64,000 nt of DNA from CAWIUB01 sp963839995 (GTDB taxonomy: Bacteria > Actinomycetota > Actinomycetes > Mycobacteriales > Jatrophihabitantaceae). Position numbers and translations under genes: made by a program. The notes under the pieces are model-generated. The model was not told where the DNA came from. It saw nothing but the letters and a program-made list of their open reading frames with translations, and ran no database searches. Every line of letters starts with the position of its first letter. The stretch's first letter is position 1. The DNA is taken from contig CAWIXH010000021.1 of assembly GCA_963839995.1 (NCBI GenBank), positions 1 to 64,000 of the forward strand, in the 5' to 3' direction. This document shows, one piece after another, positions 33,401 to 41,894 of the stretch.

Positions 33401-34770
33401 TCGCCGTCCAAGAGCTCGTCGAGCAGGCGCTGGGCAGGTCGACCGCCGATGGCTGCATCGTCGTGGCGTCCGAGCACACCGAGACCAACGTGCGCTTCGC
33501 CAACAACAACCTGACCACCAACGGCCAGATGGCGTCGCGATCGGTCACTGTGATCTCCACGGTCGGCAAACCCGAGGGGACCGCCGCAGGCGTACTCACC
33601 CGCTCGGTCACCACCCGCGACGAGGTCCTGGCCCTCGTCCGGGCCAGCGACGCCGCCGCCCGGGCTGGCTCGCCGGCCGACGATGCCTCACCGCTCGTCG
33701 AGCCGTACCCGGACGAGGATGACTGGTCGGCCGAGCCCGCTCGGACCAGCGTCGCGATATTCGACCGGTTCGCCCAGGCTCTGGGCACCGCGTTCGCCCA
33801 CGCCCGGGCAGCCGACGAGTTGCTGTTCGGCTTTGCCGAGCACGAGATGACATCGACATTCGTCGGATCGTCCACCGGGCTGCGCCGCCGCCATGACCAG
33901 CCCTCCGGCCGACTGGAGGTCAACGGCAAGTCGGCCGACCGCGAACGCTCTGCCTGGGTCGGCCGGCAGACCCTCGACTTCGCCGACATCGACGTCCCGG
34001 CTATCACCGACCAGTTGCACACCCGGTTGGGTTGGGCGGCCAACCGGGTCGAGTTGCCCGCCGGCCGGTACGAGACGATCCTGCCGCCGTCCGCCGTCGC
34101 CGACCTGATGATCTACGCCTACTGGACCGCGTCTGCACGCGATGCAGAAGAGGGACGCAATGTCTTCGCCAAGAACCCCATCGGCACGCAGCTCTCGTCG
34201 CTGCCGCTGACGCTCCGATCGGACCCGGCCGAGCCGGGTCTATCCTGCGCGCCGTTCGACGTAGTGACCGAGTCCGAGGGCGGCCTGCAGTCCGTGTTCG
34301 ACAACGGTGCGCCGCTGTCCGCGGCCGACTGGATCTCCACGGGCACGCTGACCAATCTGGTCCGCACCCGGGCTTGGGCGGCCAAGACGTCGGCACAGCC
34401 GCGCCCGTTCATCGGCAACCTGGTGCTCGACGGCGCAGGCAGTGCGTCCCTGGACGACATGATCGCCGGCACCGAACGGGGCCTGCTCCTGACCTGCCTC
34501 TGGTACATCCGCGAGGTCGATCCGCAGACCCTGCTGCTCACCGGGCTGACCCGCGACGGCGTATACCTGGTCGAGAACGGCGTCGTGACCGGCGCGGTCA
34601 ACAACTTCCGCTTCAACGAGTCGCCGATCGGGCTGCTCGGCCGGATCAGCGAGGTAGGACGCACGGAGCGGACCTTGGCGCGCGAGTGGAGTGACTACTT
34701 CACCCGCACCGCGATGCCCCCGATCCGGGTGCCCGACTTCAACATGTCGACGGTCAGCCAGGCGTCGTAA
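33397..34770 (+). CDS. tldE: Metalloprotease partner TldE (PmbA)
   Basis: The 457-residue non-zinc subunit of the TldD/E protease. It shows the U62 pattern (ETNVRFANNNLTTNGQMASR near the start, AGRYETILPPSAVADLMIY in the middle, FNESPIGLLGRIS near the end) but has YAYWTASARDAEEG where TldD has the HExxxH helix. GTG at 33397, translationally coupled to tldD. The last residues PDFNMSTVSQAS are typical of the family. Confidence 0.94.
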   Translation: MIAVQELVEQALGRSTADGCIVVASEHTETNVRFANNNLTTNGQMASRSVTVISTVGKPEGTAAGVLTRSVTTRDEVLALVRASDAAARAGSPADDASPLVEPYPDEDDWSAEPARTSVAIFDRFAQALGTAFAHARAADELLFGFAEHEMTSTFVGSSTGLRRRHDQPSGRLEVNGKSADRERSAWVGRQTLDFADIDVPAITDQLHTRLGWAANRVELPAGRYETILPPSAVADLMIYAYWTASARDAEEGRNVFAKNPIGTQLSSLPLTLRSDPAEPGLSCAPFDVVTESEGGLQSVFDNGAPLSAADWISTGTLTNLVRTRAWAAKTSAQPRPFIGNLVLDGAGSASLDDMIAGTERGLLLTCLWYIREVDPQTLLLTGLTRDGVYLVENGVVTGAVNNFRFNESPIGLLGRISEVGRTERTLAREWSDYFTRTAMPPIRVPDFNMSTVSQAS

Positions 34771-34837
34771 GCTCTGGCGCTGCCGGCCAGAACCTACTTG
34801 CGTGGGCGCAGCGCCGCGGCATGCCCCAGTCGCCTGG

Positions 34838-35215
34838 CTACATGGGGATCAGTTCGACGTGCACCCCGGTGGCTTGCGACAGTGCGTGAAGATCGCCCGG
34901 ATCGGAGGTGAGGATGTCATCGCCGTCTCCAGCCAGGCACACGACCGTGGCGTCTATTGCGTCGGTTGTGCCGCTGCGAGCAAGCAGCATGCCTGCCTTG
35001 CGCCCCAGGTTGTCGTCGATGGGCACCACGTCAACGCCGGCAAGCAGCCGGGCGAGTCCGGCTTGCCGACCGTAACCGCCGCGCCAGACCTGAGCGACCA
35101 CTCCTCCGCTCGTGACCGGCGAGCGACCGGCCAGGCGCTCGCGCTTGACCAGGGCCACCAGGTCACGGTCAGCACGTTCCGCTGCAACGAACGCACCGGC
35201 ATCCAGTACGAGCAT
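34838..35215 (-). CDS. PIN-domain toxin (VapC-like)
   Basis: A 125-residue PIN ribonuclease. The acidic active-site residues appear in VLDAGAFVAAERAD (Asp 5), the central acidic position, DAIDATVVCLAG and LTSDPGDLHAL. Such toxins cleave RNA to slow growth. The ATG overlaps the antitoxin stop (TGATG), and antitoxin first is the usual order. The full fold is intact, so it appears functional. Confidence 0.85.
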   Translation of the reverse strand: MLVLDAGAFVAAERADRDLVALVKRERLAGRSPVTSGGVVAQVWRGGYGRQAGLARLLAGVDVVPIDDNLGRKAGMLLARSGTTDAIDATVVCLAGDGDDILTSDPGDLHALSQATGVHVELIPM

Positions 35216-35529
35216 CAGGCGGCGCCGCGCCCACGACCACCCGAGCTGGGCTTCCCCATTCGCGGGTTGCCGCGGACTACCACGGCCCGGCCTCGGGTGC
35301 GGTGAACCGCGTCACCGATCTCCTGCTCGGTGATCTCGCCGTGCTCAGCCTCGTAGGCGCTGAGGAACGCGTCGAGCGCGGCTAGCCGCCGGTCGTGATC
35401 AGCCTTCAGGCGCAGCGCATCATTCACCCACGCGCTCACACTCTCCACCTGGCCCTCGGCAACTGCCTGCTGAGCCGTCCGAATCAATTCGGCATCCACG
35501 GATGCCGAGAGCCGTTGCTTACCGCTCAT
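35215..35529 (-). CDS. Ribbon-helix-helix type antitoxin
   Basis: A 104-residue partner of the PIN toxin. The N-terminus (MSGKQRLSASVDAELIRTAQ followed by QAVAEGQVESVSAWVNDALR) fits a ribbon-helix-helix DNA-binding domain. The C-terminal part, with long helices, an acidic stretch and a Gly/Arg-rich end, should wrap the toxin. It probably represses its own promoter just upstream, where GATTGT occurs twice (in the minus-strand orientation). Confidence 0.78.
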   Translation of the reverse strand: MSGKQRLSASVDAELIRTAQQAVAEGQVESVSAWVNDALRLKADHDRRLAALDAFLSAYEAEHGEITEQEIGDAVHRTRGRAVVVRGNPRMGKPSSGGRGRGAA

Positions 35530-35570
35530 ACAATCATGCTACGCGTGTGCCACAATCGTAGTCACGCTGT

Positions 35571-36608
35571 TCAGAAGCGCACCCGCCAGACCTGACCGGA
35601 CGAGTCGACGCCCGGCACCCCCAGCCCCTGCTCGGGGGCGATCGAGAGCGCGGACACGTAGACGTTGTTGGCATGGTCGACCGCGAGCCCGGCCGGGAAC
35701 GGCACGTCCATGTCGGTGCGGTCACCGGTTCGGCTGATCTTGGTCAGGACGCCCTGGGCCCCGGGAGCGACCGGCGCCACCTCGTCGGCGAACAGCTGGC
35801 TGACGTACAGCGAGCCGTCGGGCCCGACCGCAACGCCCGAGACCGCGGTGAAGCCACCCCACACGCGCAGCACGTGACCGCTCGGGTCGAGCATCACCAC
35901 CTGCGCCTCGCCCGGCGTCAGCGACGCCAGCCCGCCGACATAGACGTTCCCCCGCCGGTCGGTCGCCAGTGACGTCGGGACGAAGTTGCAGCCCGGGAAC
36001 GCGGGCGACGGGTCGTTCTGGCCGGCGCAGGCGCCGGTCGTCACGTTCGGGAACACGTGGAACACGCGGATGTGGCCACGCATGTCGACGAACAGCACGT
36101 CGTTGGCGGCGGCATCCGCGACGAGCTCACCACCCGGCACCACGAGCACGGCGTACGGGTTTGAGACGACGCCCTGGCCGTCCGGGTCGTTCGCGTTCTC
36201 GAAGGCGGTGATGTCGGCAACGGCCGACAGGGAGCCGTGGCGCAGCTTGAGCAGCTTCCCGTTCTGTTGTTGAGTCGCCTCGGGCAGCGCCTCCGGCGGC
36301 AAGATTGTCTCCTGGATGTACACCGGCGCGGCGACGCCTCGCGCCGAGACACCGTCCGAGCCGACCGCGAACGAGCCGGCGGGAGCCTCGGCGCCGGACG
36401 CCAGACCGGTGACGATCCGGCGCGGCGACTGGCCGTGCGCGCGCTGCGGGAACCACACCGCGCTGACCGAGCCGCTCGTTCCGACGAAGAGCGAGCCCTC
36501 CGGGCCCGAGGTCTCCGTCGGGCCGCCCTTGCCCGCTTCGGCGATGAGCAGCTGGACGCCGTCGACGAGTGATAGCTGCCGCGGATTGTTCAGCCGCGAC
36601 ACCACCAC
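35571..36608 (-). CDS. ScyD/ScyE-like beta-propeller protein, signal peptide missing
   Basis: A 345-residue NHL-type propeller protein. SRLNNPRQLSLVDGVQLLIA followed by EAGKGGP is the family start; repeats such as NVYVGGLASLTPGEAQVV and GVAVGPDGSLYVSQLF follow. Relatives are secreted and begin with a signal peptide, but here the frame is closed by a TAG shortly upstream, after a non-hydrophobic EPGTAAASPGPQAGH stretch, so the export signal appears lost. The GTG at 36608 is the first possible start. Function of actinobacterial members is unknown; only the cyanobacterial ones are tied to scytonemin. Confidence 0.75.
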   Translation of the reverse strand: MVVSRLNNPRQLSLVDGVQLLIAEAGKGGPTETSGPEGSLFVGTSGSVSAVWFPQRAHGQSPRRIVTGLASGAEAPAGSFAVGSDGVSARGVAAPVYIQETILPPEALPEATQQQNGKLLKLRHGSLSAVADITAFENANDPDGQGVVSNPYAVLVVPGGELVADAAANDVLFVDMRGHIRVFHVFPNVTTGACAGQNDPSPAFPGCNFVPTSLATDRRGNVYVGGLASLTPGEAQVVMLDPSGHVLRVWGGFTAVSGVAVGPDGSLYVSQLFADEVAPVAPGAQGVLTKISRTGDRTDMDVPFPAGLAVDHANNVYVSALSIAPEQGLGVPGVDSSGQVWRVRF

Positions 36609-36722
36609 GACGTGTCCAGCCTGTGGTCCCGGTGATGCCGCGGCCGTGCCGGGCTCTACGCGGGCATCTTTCGTGAGTCAACGCGGATGCTTGCAGCCGC
36701 TGAAGCGGTCGCCTAGACTTAT

Positions 36723-36738
36723 GTTACTGCTCAGTAAC
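36723..36738. promoter_or_regulatory. Operator-like palindrome upstream of acyl-CoA dehydrogenase
   Basis: GTTACTG-CT-CAGTAAC, perfect 7-bp arms, 23 bp before the GTG. TetR-type fatty acid regulators of actinobacteria bind palindromes of this size; the regulator is not encoded in the immediate vicinity. Confidence 0.55.
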
Positions 36739-36761
36739 TAGGGTAACCGAGGAGACCCGCC

Positions 36762-38594
36762 GTGGGCCATTTCAAGAGCAACACGCGCGACATCAGCTTC
36801 AACCTGTTCGAGGTTCTCGGGACGGACCAGCTGCTCGGTACCGGTCCGTACCAGGACATTGACGAGCCGACAGCGCGCGGGATGATCGCCGAGGTCGCCA
36901 GGCTCGCCGAAGGGCCACTCGCCGAGTCGTTTGCCGATGGCGACCGCCACCCGCCCGTGTTCGACCCGGCGACCCACTCGGTCACCCTGCCCGAGTCGCT
37001 CAAGAAATCCTTCAAGGCGCTGTACCACGCCGAGTGGTGGCGCCTGGAGACCCTGCCCGAACTCGGTGGTCAGCTCGTCCCGCGGCCGCTGATCTGGGCC
37101 GCGGCGGAGCAGGTCCTCGGCGCCAACCCGGCGCTGCACATGTACATGGCTGGCGCACCGTTTGCCGCCATCCTGTACCGCAACGGCAACGAGACCCAAC
37201 GCAAGATGGCCCAGCGAATGACCGACCGCGGCTGGGGCTCCACGATGGTGCTCACCGAACCGGATGTAGGTTCCGACGTGGGCGCGGGGCGCACCAAGGC
37301 GATCGAGCAGCCCGATGGGTCGTGGCACATCGAGGGCGTCAAGCGGTTCATCACCTCCGCCGAGCAGGATCTGACCGAGAACATCGTCCACCTGGTGCTG
37401 GCGCGGCCCGAGGGCGCCGGCGCCGGCACCAAGGGGCTGTCGCTGTTCGTGGTACCGAAATTCCACTTCGACGTCGAGACAGGCGAGTTGGGTGAGCGTA
37501 ACGGCGTCTACGTCACCAACCTCGAGCACAAGATGGGCCTCAAGGCGTCCACCACGTGCGAGCTGCGTTTCGGCGAGAAGGAGCCCGCCGTCGGCTGGCT
37601 GGTCGGCGACGTCCACGACGGGATCGCGCAGATGTTCCAGGTGATCGAGCACGCCCGGATGATGGTCGGCACCAAGGCGATCGCCACCCTGTCGACCGGC
37701 TACCTCAACGCACTCGATTTCGCCAAGACCCGCATCCAGTCCGCGGATCTCACCCGGGCCACGGACAAGACCGCCCCGCGGGTGACGATCATCCACCACC
37801 CCGACGTCCGGCGCAGCCTGATGCTCAACAAGGCCTACGCCGAGGGACTGCGGGCGCTCGTGCTCTACACCGCCAGCTGGCAGGACAAGATCATCGTTGG
37901 CCGGCACGAGGGCAGCGATGTCAGCCTCGCCGTAGCCGTGAACGACCTGCTGCTGCCCGTCGTCAAGGGCGCCGGTTCGGAACGCTCCTATGACCAGCTT
38001 GCCCAGGCGCTGCAGACGTTCGGCGGTTCCGGTTACCTGCAGGACTACCCGTTGGAGCAATACGTTCGCGACGCGAAGATCGACACGCTGTACGAGGGCA
38101 CCACGGCCATTCAGGGTCAGGACTTCTTCTTCCGCAAGATCGTCCGGAACAACGGCGTCGCGCTGGGCGCGCTGTCTGCCGAGATCGCCGCCTTCCTGGA
38201 GTCGATCGCGGGTGAAGGCCGGCTGAAGGAGGAGCGCGACGCCGTCCAACGGGCGCTGGAGAACTTCGGCGGCATGGTGGCCGCCATGGTCGGGCAGCTG
38301 ACCAGCTCGCAGGAAGACATCCGCAACCTCTACAAGGTGGGCCAGAACACCACTCGGCTGTTGCTGTCGGCAGGCGACCTGCTGGTCGGGTACCTGCTGC
38401 TGCGCCAGGCTTCTGTCGCGCTTGACAAGCTCGACGAGAACGGGCTACCGGCCGCCGATCGCGCCTTCTACGAGGGCAAGCCCGCCGTCGCCCGATTCTT
38501 CGCGCTGACGGTGCTGCCGGAGCTCGCCGCCCGCCGCGCCGTTGTCGAGTCGACCGACAACTCGCTCATGGACGTGTCGGAAGCTGCCTTCTGA
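36762..38594 (+). CDS. Acyl-CoA dehydrogenase, FadE5-like
   Basis: A 610-residue FAD enzyme that introduces the trans-2 double bond in acyl-CoA beta-oxidation. Length and start (MGHFKSNTRDISFNLFEVLG) match the long mycobacterial FadE5 type with an extra C-terminal domain. Visible are the N-terminal helix domain, the FAD motifs MVLTEPDVGSDVGAGRTKAI and RFITSAEQDLTENIVHLVLA, QTFGGSGYLQDYPLEQYVRD, and the catalytic base in TLYEGTTAIQGQD (Glu 445). The GTG has AGGAG eight bases upstream. A palindromic operator precedes it, so control by an acyl-CoA-responsive TetR protein is likely. Confidence 0.93.
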   Translation: MGHFKSNTRDISFNLFEVLGTDQLLGTGPYQDIDEPTARGMIAEVARLAEGPLAESFADGDRHPPVFDPATHSVTLPESLKKSFKALYHAEWWRLETLPELGGQLVPRPLIWAAAEQVLGANPALHMYMAGAPFAAILYRNGNETQRKMAQRMTDRGWGSTMVLTEPDVGSDVGAGRTKAIEQPDGSWHIEGVKRFITSAEQDLTENIVHLVLARPEGAGAGTKGLSLFVVPKFHFDVETGELGERNGVYVTNLEHKMGLKASTTCELRFGEKEPAVGWLVGDVHDGIAQMFQVIEHARMMVGTKAIATLSTGYLNALDFAKTRIQSADLTRATDKTAPRVTIIHHPDVRRSLMLNKAYAEGLRALVLYTASWQDKIIVGRHEGSDVSLAVAVNDLLLPVVKGAGSERSYDQLAQALQTFGGSGYLQDYPLEQYVRDAKIDTLYEGTTAIQGQDFFFRKIVRNNGVALGALSAEIAAFLESIAGEGRLKEERDAVQRALENFGGMVAAMVGQLTSSQEDIRNLYKVGQNTTRLLLSAGDLLVGYLLLRQASVALDKLDENGLPAADRAFYEGKPAVARFFALTVLPELAARRAVVESTDNSLMDVSEAAF

Positions 38595-38599
38595 CGACC

Positions 38600-38644
38600 T
38601 TCGGGAGTTTCGGGTTCGGCTGCCGAACCAAATACTCCCGAAGT
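38600..38644. repeat. Palindromic repeat family B, copy 2
   Basis: Outer arms CTTCGGGAGT (38600-38609) and ACTCCCGAAG (38635-38644), perfect over 10 bp, enclose an inner hairpin GGTTCGG-CTG-CCGAACC (38614-38630). The 39-bp core has the same length as copy 1 at 4896-4934. It lies between the acyl-CoA dehydrogenase stop and the phosphatase gene and may also terminate transcription. Confidence 0.85.
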
Positions 38645-38664
38645 CCGGTGGGTATGGTCGGACG

Positions 38665-39465
38665 GTGGCTACTCGAGCTGGGTGGATTTCGCTTGAGGGC
38701 GCGGTCAATGTCCGAGACGTCGGCGGTCTGCCGACGCGGGACGGGCGGCGAGTCCGGTCCGGCAAGTTGATCCGCTCGGACAACCTGCAGGATCTGACCG
38801 ATGCGGACGTGCGCATGCTCGTCGAGCGCCAGCGTGTGGCCACTGTCGTCGATCTGCGGACCGAGGTCGAGGTCGACAGCGAGGGGCCCAGCCCGCTCGC
38901 GGGCGATCCGCGGGTCACCGTCCATCACCTGTCGCTGTTCCCCGAGGCCGGGCACAACACCGACGTGACGGCGGCCGACAATGACGGGCCCGTCGTATTG
39001 CCATGGCAGAACGCCGATACTCAGGTTCGCGAGCGGCGCAGTGCCGTCGCGACCTACCTGCGCTACCTGGACGACCGGCCGGACTCGGTCGTCCAGGCGC
39101 TGCGCCTGATCGGCCAGACGGAAGGGGCGACCATCGTGCATTGCGCGGCAGGCAAGGACCGTACCGGCGTGGTGGTCGCCCTCGCGCTGGACGAGGTGGG
39201 TGTCGACCGTGGTGCGATCGTCGAGGACTACGCCCGCACTGCCGAGCGGTTGGGCCTCATCCTGCAGCGCTTGTTGTCGACGCAGACCTATGCGGGCGAC
39301 ATCGACACGTTGAACCCGGACAAACACGCACCGCAGCCCGCGACGATGCAGCGGCTGCTGACGCAGCTCGACACCGGTTACGGCGGCACGTCGGCCTGGC
39401 TACGTTCACACGGCTGGTTAGACCGCGACGCCATCAGCCTGCGCCGAGCGCTGCTCGAACCATAA
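38665..39465 (+). CDS. Tyrosine-protein phosphatase (DSP/Y_phosphatase3)
   Basis: A 266-residue cysteine phosphatase related to mycobacterial PtpB. The start GAVNVRDVGGLPTRDGRRVR, the acid-containing VVDLRTEVEVDSEGP, and the P-loop IVHCAAGKDRTGVVVALAL (Cys 160, Arg 166) are intact. Lys in GKD is typical of this group, which acts on phosphotyrosine and phosphoinositides. No signal peptide. GTG at 38665 lies just after repeat copy B2. Confidence 0.9.
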   Translation: MATRAGWISLEGAVNVRDVGGLPTRDGRRVRSGKLIRSDNLQDLTDADVRMLVERQRVATVVDLRTEVEVDSEGPSPLAGDPRVTVHHLSLFPEAGHNTDVTAADNDGPVVLPWQNADTQVRERRSAVATYLRYLDDRPDSVVQALRLIGQTEGATIVHCAAGKDRTGVVVALALDEVGVDRGAIVEDYARTAERLGLILQRLLSTQTYAGDIDTLNPDKHAPQPATMQRLLTQLDTGYGGTSAWLRSHGWLDRDAISLRRALLEP

Positions 39466-39621
39466 CGCTTTGTCTGTCGGCGACGGCCTCATGCAGGCCA
39501 AGAGCACGGGCGTCACAGGCAAGGCTGCGGGTATCTGGTGACCGGGTAAGCAGCCGAACCCGGCCATGATGGCCGGCTCCTCGATCGTTGCCTTCGGATG
39601 GCTCAGCGCACGAAGTTGCGC

Positions 39622-40923
39622 TCAGAGCAGGGCGAGACCCGGGTCGGCAAGTACCCCCGCTACGTGAGCGAGGAAGTGCGAGCCTTGCTGCCCGTCGACC
39701 AGCCGATGGTCGAACGACACGGCCAGTTGGGTGACCCAACGGGGCACGATCGCCTCGTCGACCACCCATGGCATCCGGCGGACCGCGCCGAACGCGACGA
39801 TCGCGGATTCCCCCGTGTTCAGGATTGGCGTGCCGGCGTCGATCCCGAATACCCCGACATTGGTGATCGTGATCGTGCCGCCGGACATGTCGGCAGGCGT
39901 GCACTTGCCGGCGCGAGCCGTCTCGGTGAGCTCGCCGATTGCCCTCGCCAGATCGACCAGCGACAACTGGTCGGCGTCCTTGATATTGGGGACGATCAGC
40001 CCGCGGTCGGTCGCGGCGGCGAGGCCAAGGTTGACGTAGTGCTTCAGCACGACCTCGCCCGCCTGCTCGTCCCAGGTCGCGTTGATCTCAGGGGTGCGCT
40101 TGGCGGCGAGGATGACCGCCCGGGCCACGAACACGAGCGGCGACGCCTTGACGTCCCTGAACTCCGGCCGCGCGGCGACCCGGTTGCGCAGCTCCATCAT
40201 CGGGGTGACGTCGACCGTGACGAACTCGGTCACGTGCGGCGCGGTGAACGCCGACGCCACCACGGCCGCCGCGGTGTGCTTACGCACCCCCTTGATCGGG
40301 ATGCGCGTCTCGCGAGCTTCGGGCTGCCAGGATGGTGCGGCGGCCGCCTGCTCGACGTCCGCCCTCGACACCGTGCCGTGCGGACCGGTCGCCGGGACCG
40401 AGCCGAGGTCGACGCCGAGCGTCTTGGCCAGTTTGCGCACCGGGGGCTTGGCGAGCACCCGGTGTCGCTCACTCCCGTCGGCCAGTGGCTGGGCCTGCGG
40501 GAGCGAAACGTTGAACGCCGGGTTGGCCGACGGAGCATCGACGGCTGCCGCCGGCGGGTGGCTCTTGCGGGCCCGCCGGGTGGTGGCCCCGGACCGTGGG
40601 CCGTAGCCGACGAGCACCGGCTGCCGTTCGCCGTCCGCCTCCGCCGGCGCCGGTTCCTCGGTGGCGTCGCCGATTTCGGCCGCAGCCGCGACGTCGATGC
40701 TGATGATGGGAGCGCCGACTTCGACGGTGTCGCCTTCCTTGACGTGCAGGGTCGACACCACACCGGCGAACGGCGAAGGAAGCTCGACCACGGCTTTGGC
40801 CGTCTCGATCTCGACCAGCACCTGGTTGACGGCAACGGTGTCACCCGGCTGAACCGTCCACCTGACGATGTCGGCCTCGGTGAGCCCCTCACCGACGTCG
40901 GGCAGCGTGAACTGCTTGAGCAT
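39622..40923 (-). CDS. bkdB: Branched-chain 2-oxoacid dehydrogenase E2 (dihydrolipoyl acyltransferase)
   Basis: A 433-residue E2 core. Lipoyl domain residues 3-77 with the lipoylation site VEIETAKAVVEL (Lys 43), an Ala/Pro linker, the peripheral-subunit-binding domain (PPVRKLAKTLGVDLGSVPAT), and the catalytic domain ending in VSFDHRLVDGQQGSHFLAHV with the active-site His-Asp. One lipoyl domain. Its ATG at 40923 overlaps the E1-beta stop (TGATG). The complex also needs an E3; the flavoprotein at 18.0 kb lacks the classical E3 histidine and is an unlikely candidate. Confidence 0.93.
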   Translation of the reverse strand: MLKQFTLPDVGEGLTEADIVRWTVQPGDTVAVNQVLVEIETAKAVVELPSPFAGVVSTLHVKEGDTVEVGAPIISIDVAAAAEIGDATEEPAPAEADGERQPVLVGYGPRSGATTRRARKSHPPAAAVDAPSANPAFNVSLPQAQPLADGSERHRVLAKPPVRKLAKTLGVDLGSVPATGPHGTVSRADVEQAAAAPSWQPEARETRIPIKGVRKHTAAAVVASAFTAPHVTEFVTVDVTPMMELRNRVAARPEFRDVKASPLVFVARAVILAAKRTPEINATWDEQAGEVVLKHYVNLGLAAATDRGLIVPNIKDADQLSLVDLARAIGELTETARAGKCTPADMSGGTITITNVGVFGIDAGTPILNTGESAIVAFGAVRRMPWVVDEAIVPRWVTQLAVSFDHRLVDGQQGSHFLAHVAGVLADPGLALL

Positions 40924-41894
40924 CAGTACTCCATCGTCCTGTCGACGGCATCGAGGATCCGATCGATATTGGGCAACCACTCGTCCTCGAGGCGGCTCGG
41001 CGGGTAGGGCGTGTCGAAGCCACCGACGCGCAACACCGGCGCCTCGAGTGAGTAGAACGCCTTCTCCTGCACCCGCGCTGCCAGCTCCGCGCCGAGGCCG
41101 AAACTAACGGCGGCCTCGTGCACGACCACCAGGCGCCCCGTACGCTGCACCGACTCAAGGACCGTCGTGGTGTCCAGCGGCGAGAGCGATCGCAGATCGA
41201 TGACCTCCAGCTCGTGGCCGTCCTCCGCGGCGGCTGTTGCGGATTCGAGCGCGGTCGTCACGAGCGGGCCGTAGGCAACGACGGTCACGTCCCGGCCCGG
41301 ACGGACGATGCGAGCCTGGTGCAACGGCATCGGCGACTCGGCGATCTCGCCCTTGACCCAGTACCGGCGTTTCGGCTCGAAGAACACGACCGGATCGTCG
41401 GCGGCGACCGCCTGGCGGATCATCCAGTAGGCGTCGGACGGGTTGGAGCAGGCGACGACCTTCAGCCCGGCCGTGTGCGCGAAATACGCCTCGGGCGACT
41501 CGGAATGGTGCTCGACCGCCCCGATACCACCCCCGAACGGGATGCGGATGGTGATCGGCATGCGCAGCGCTCCCGCCGAGCGATTGTGCATCTTGGCGAC
41601 CTGGTTGACGATCTGGTCGAAGCCGGGGAAGACGAAGCCGTCGAACTGGATCTCGCAGACCGGCCGGTAACCGCGGATGGCCAGCCCTACCGCGGTGCCG
41701 ATGATGCCGGCCTCGGCCAGCGGGGTATCGAAGACCCGGTCCTCGCCGAAGTCCTTCTGCAGACCGTCGGTGATGCGGAAGACCCCGCCGAGCTTGCCGA
41801 CGTCCTCGCCCATGATGAGGACCTTGGGGTCGTCCTCGAGCGTCTTGCGCAGGCCTTCGTTCAGCGCCTTGGCGAGCGTGACCGGCGCGCTCAT
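40923..41894 (-). CDS. bkdA2: 2-oxoacid dehydrogenase E1 component, beta subunit
   Basis: A 323-residue transketolase-like beta subunit. It has the TPP-proximal MGEDVGKLGGVFRITDGL, FDTPLAEAGIIGTAVGLAIR, the EHHSESPEAYFAHTAGLKVV loop, VFFEPKRRYW and the C-terminal swivel domain. Reads MSAPVTLAKALNEGL at the start. The first 23 bp of this gene (41872-41894) are duplicated perfectly at 41991-42013, where they overlap the E1-alpha stop; see the repeat entries. The original start was probably coupled to E1-alpha and has been displaced by the insertion. Confidence 0.94.
   Translation of the reverse strand: MSAPVTLAKALNEGLRKTLEDDPKVLIMGEDVGKLGGVFRITDGLQKDFGEDRVFDTPLAEAGIIGTAVGLAIRGYRPVCEIQFDGFVFPGFDQIVNQVAKMHNRSAGALRMPITIRIPFGGGIGAVEHHSESPEAYFAHTAGLKVVACSNPSDAYWMIRQAVAADDPVVFFEPKRRYWVKGEIAESPMPLHQARIVRPGRDVTVVAYGPLVTTALESATAAAEDGHELEVIDLRSLSPLDTTTVLESVQRTGRLVVVHEAAVSFGLGAELAARVQEKAFYSLEAPVLRVGGFDTPYPPSRLEDEWLPNIDRILDAVDRTMEY

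Noticed and set aside
35571..36608. Scytonemin biosynthesis suggested by the ScyD/ScyE-like protein
   Set aside because: The organism is an actinobacterium, no other scy gene is present, and the propeller family is broad.
36738..38249. A 503-codon open frame antisense to the acyl-CoA dehydrogenase gene
   Set aside because: Its translation is low-complexity, rich in Arg, Gly and Val, and mirrors codon bias of the real gene on the other strand; no family signature.
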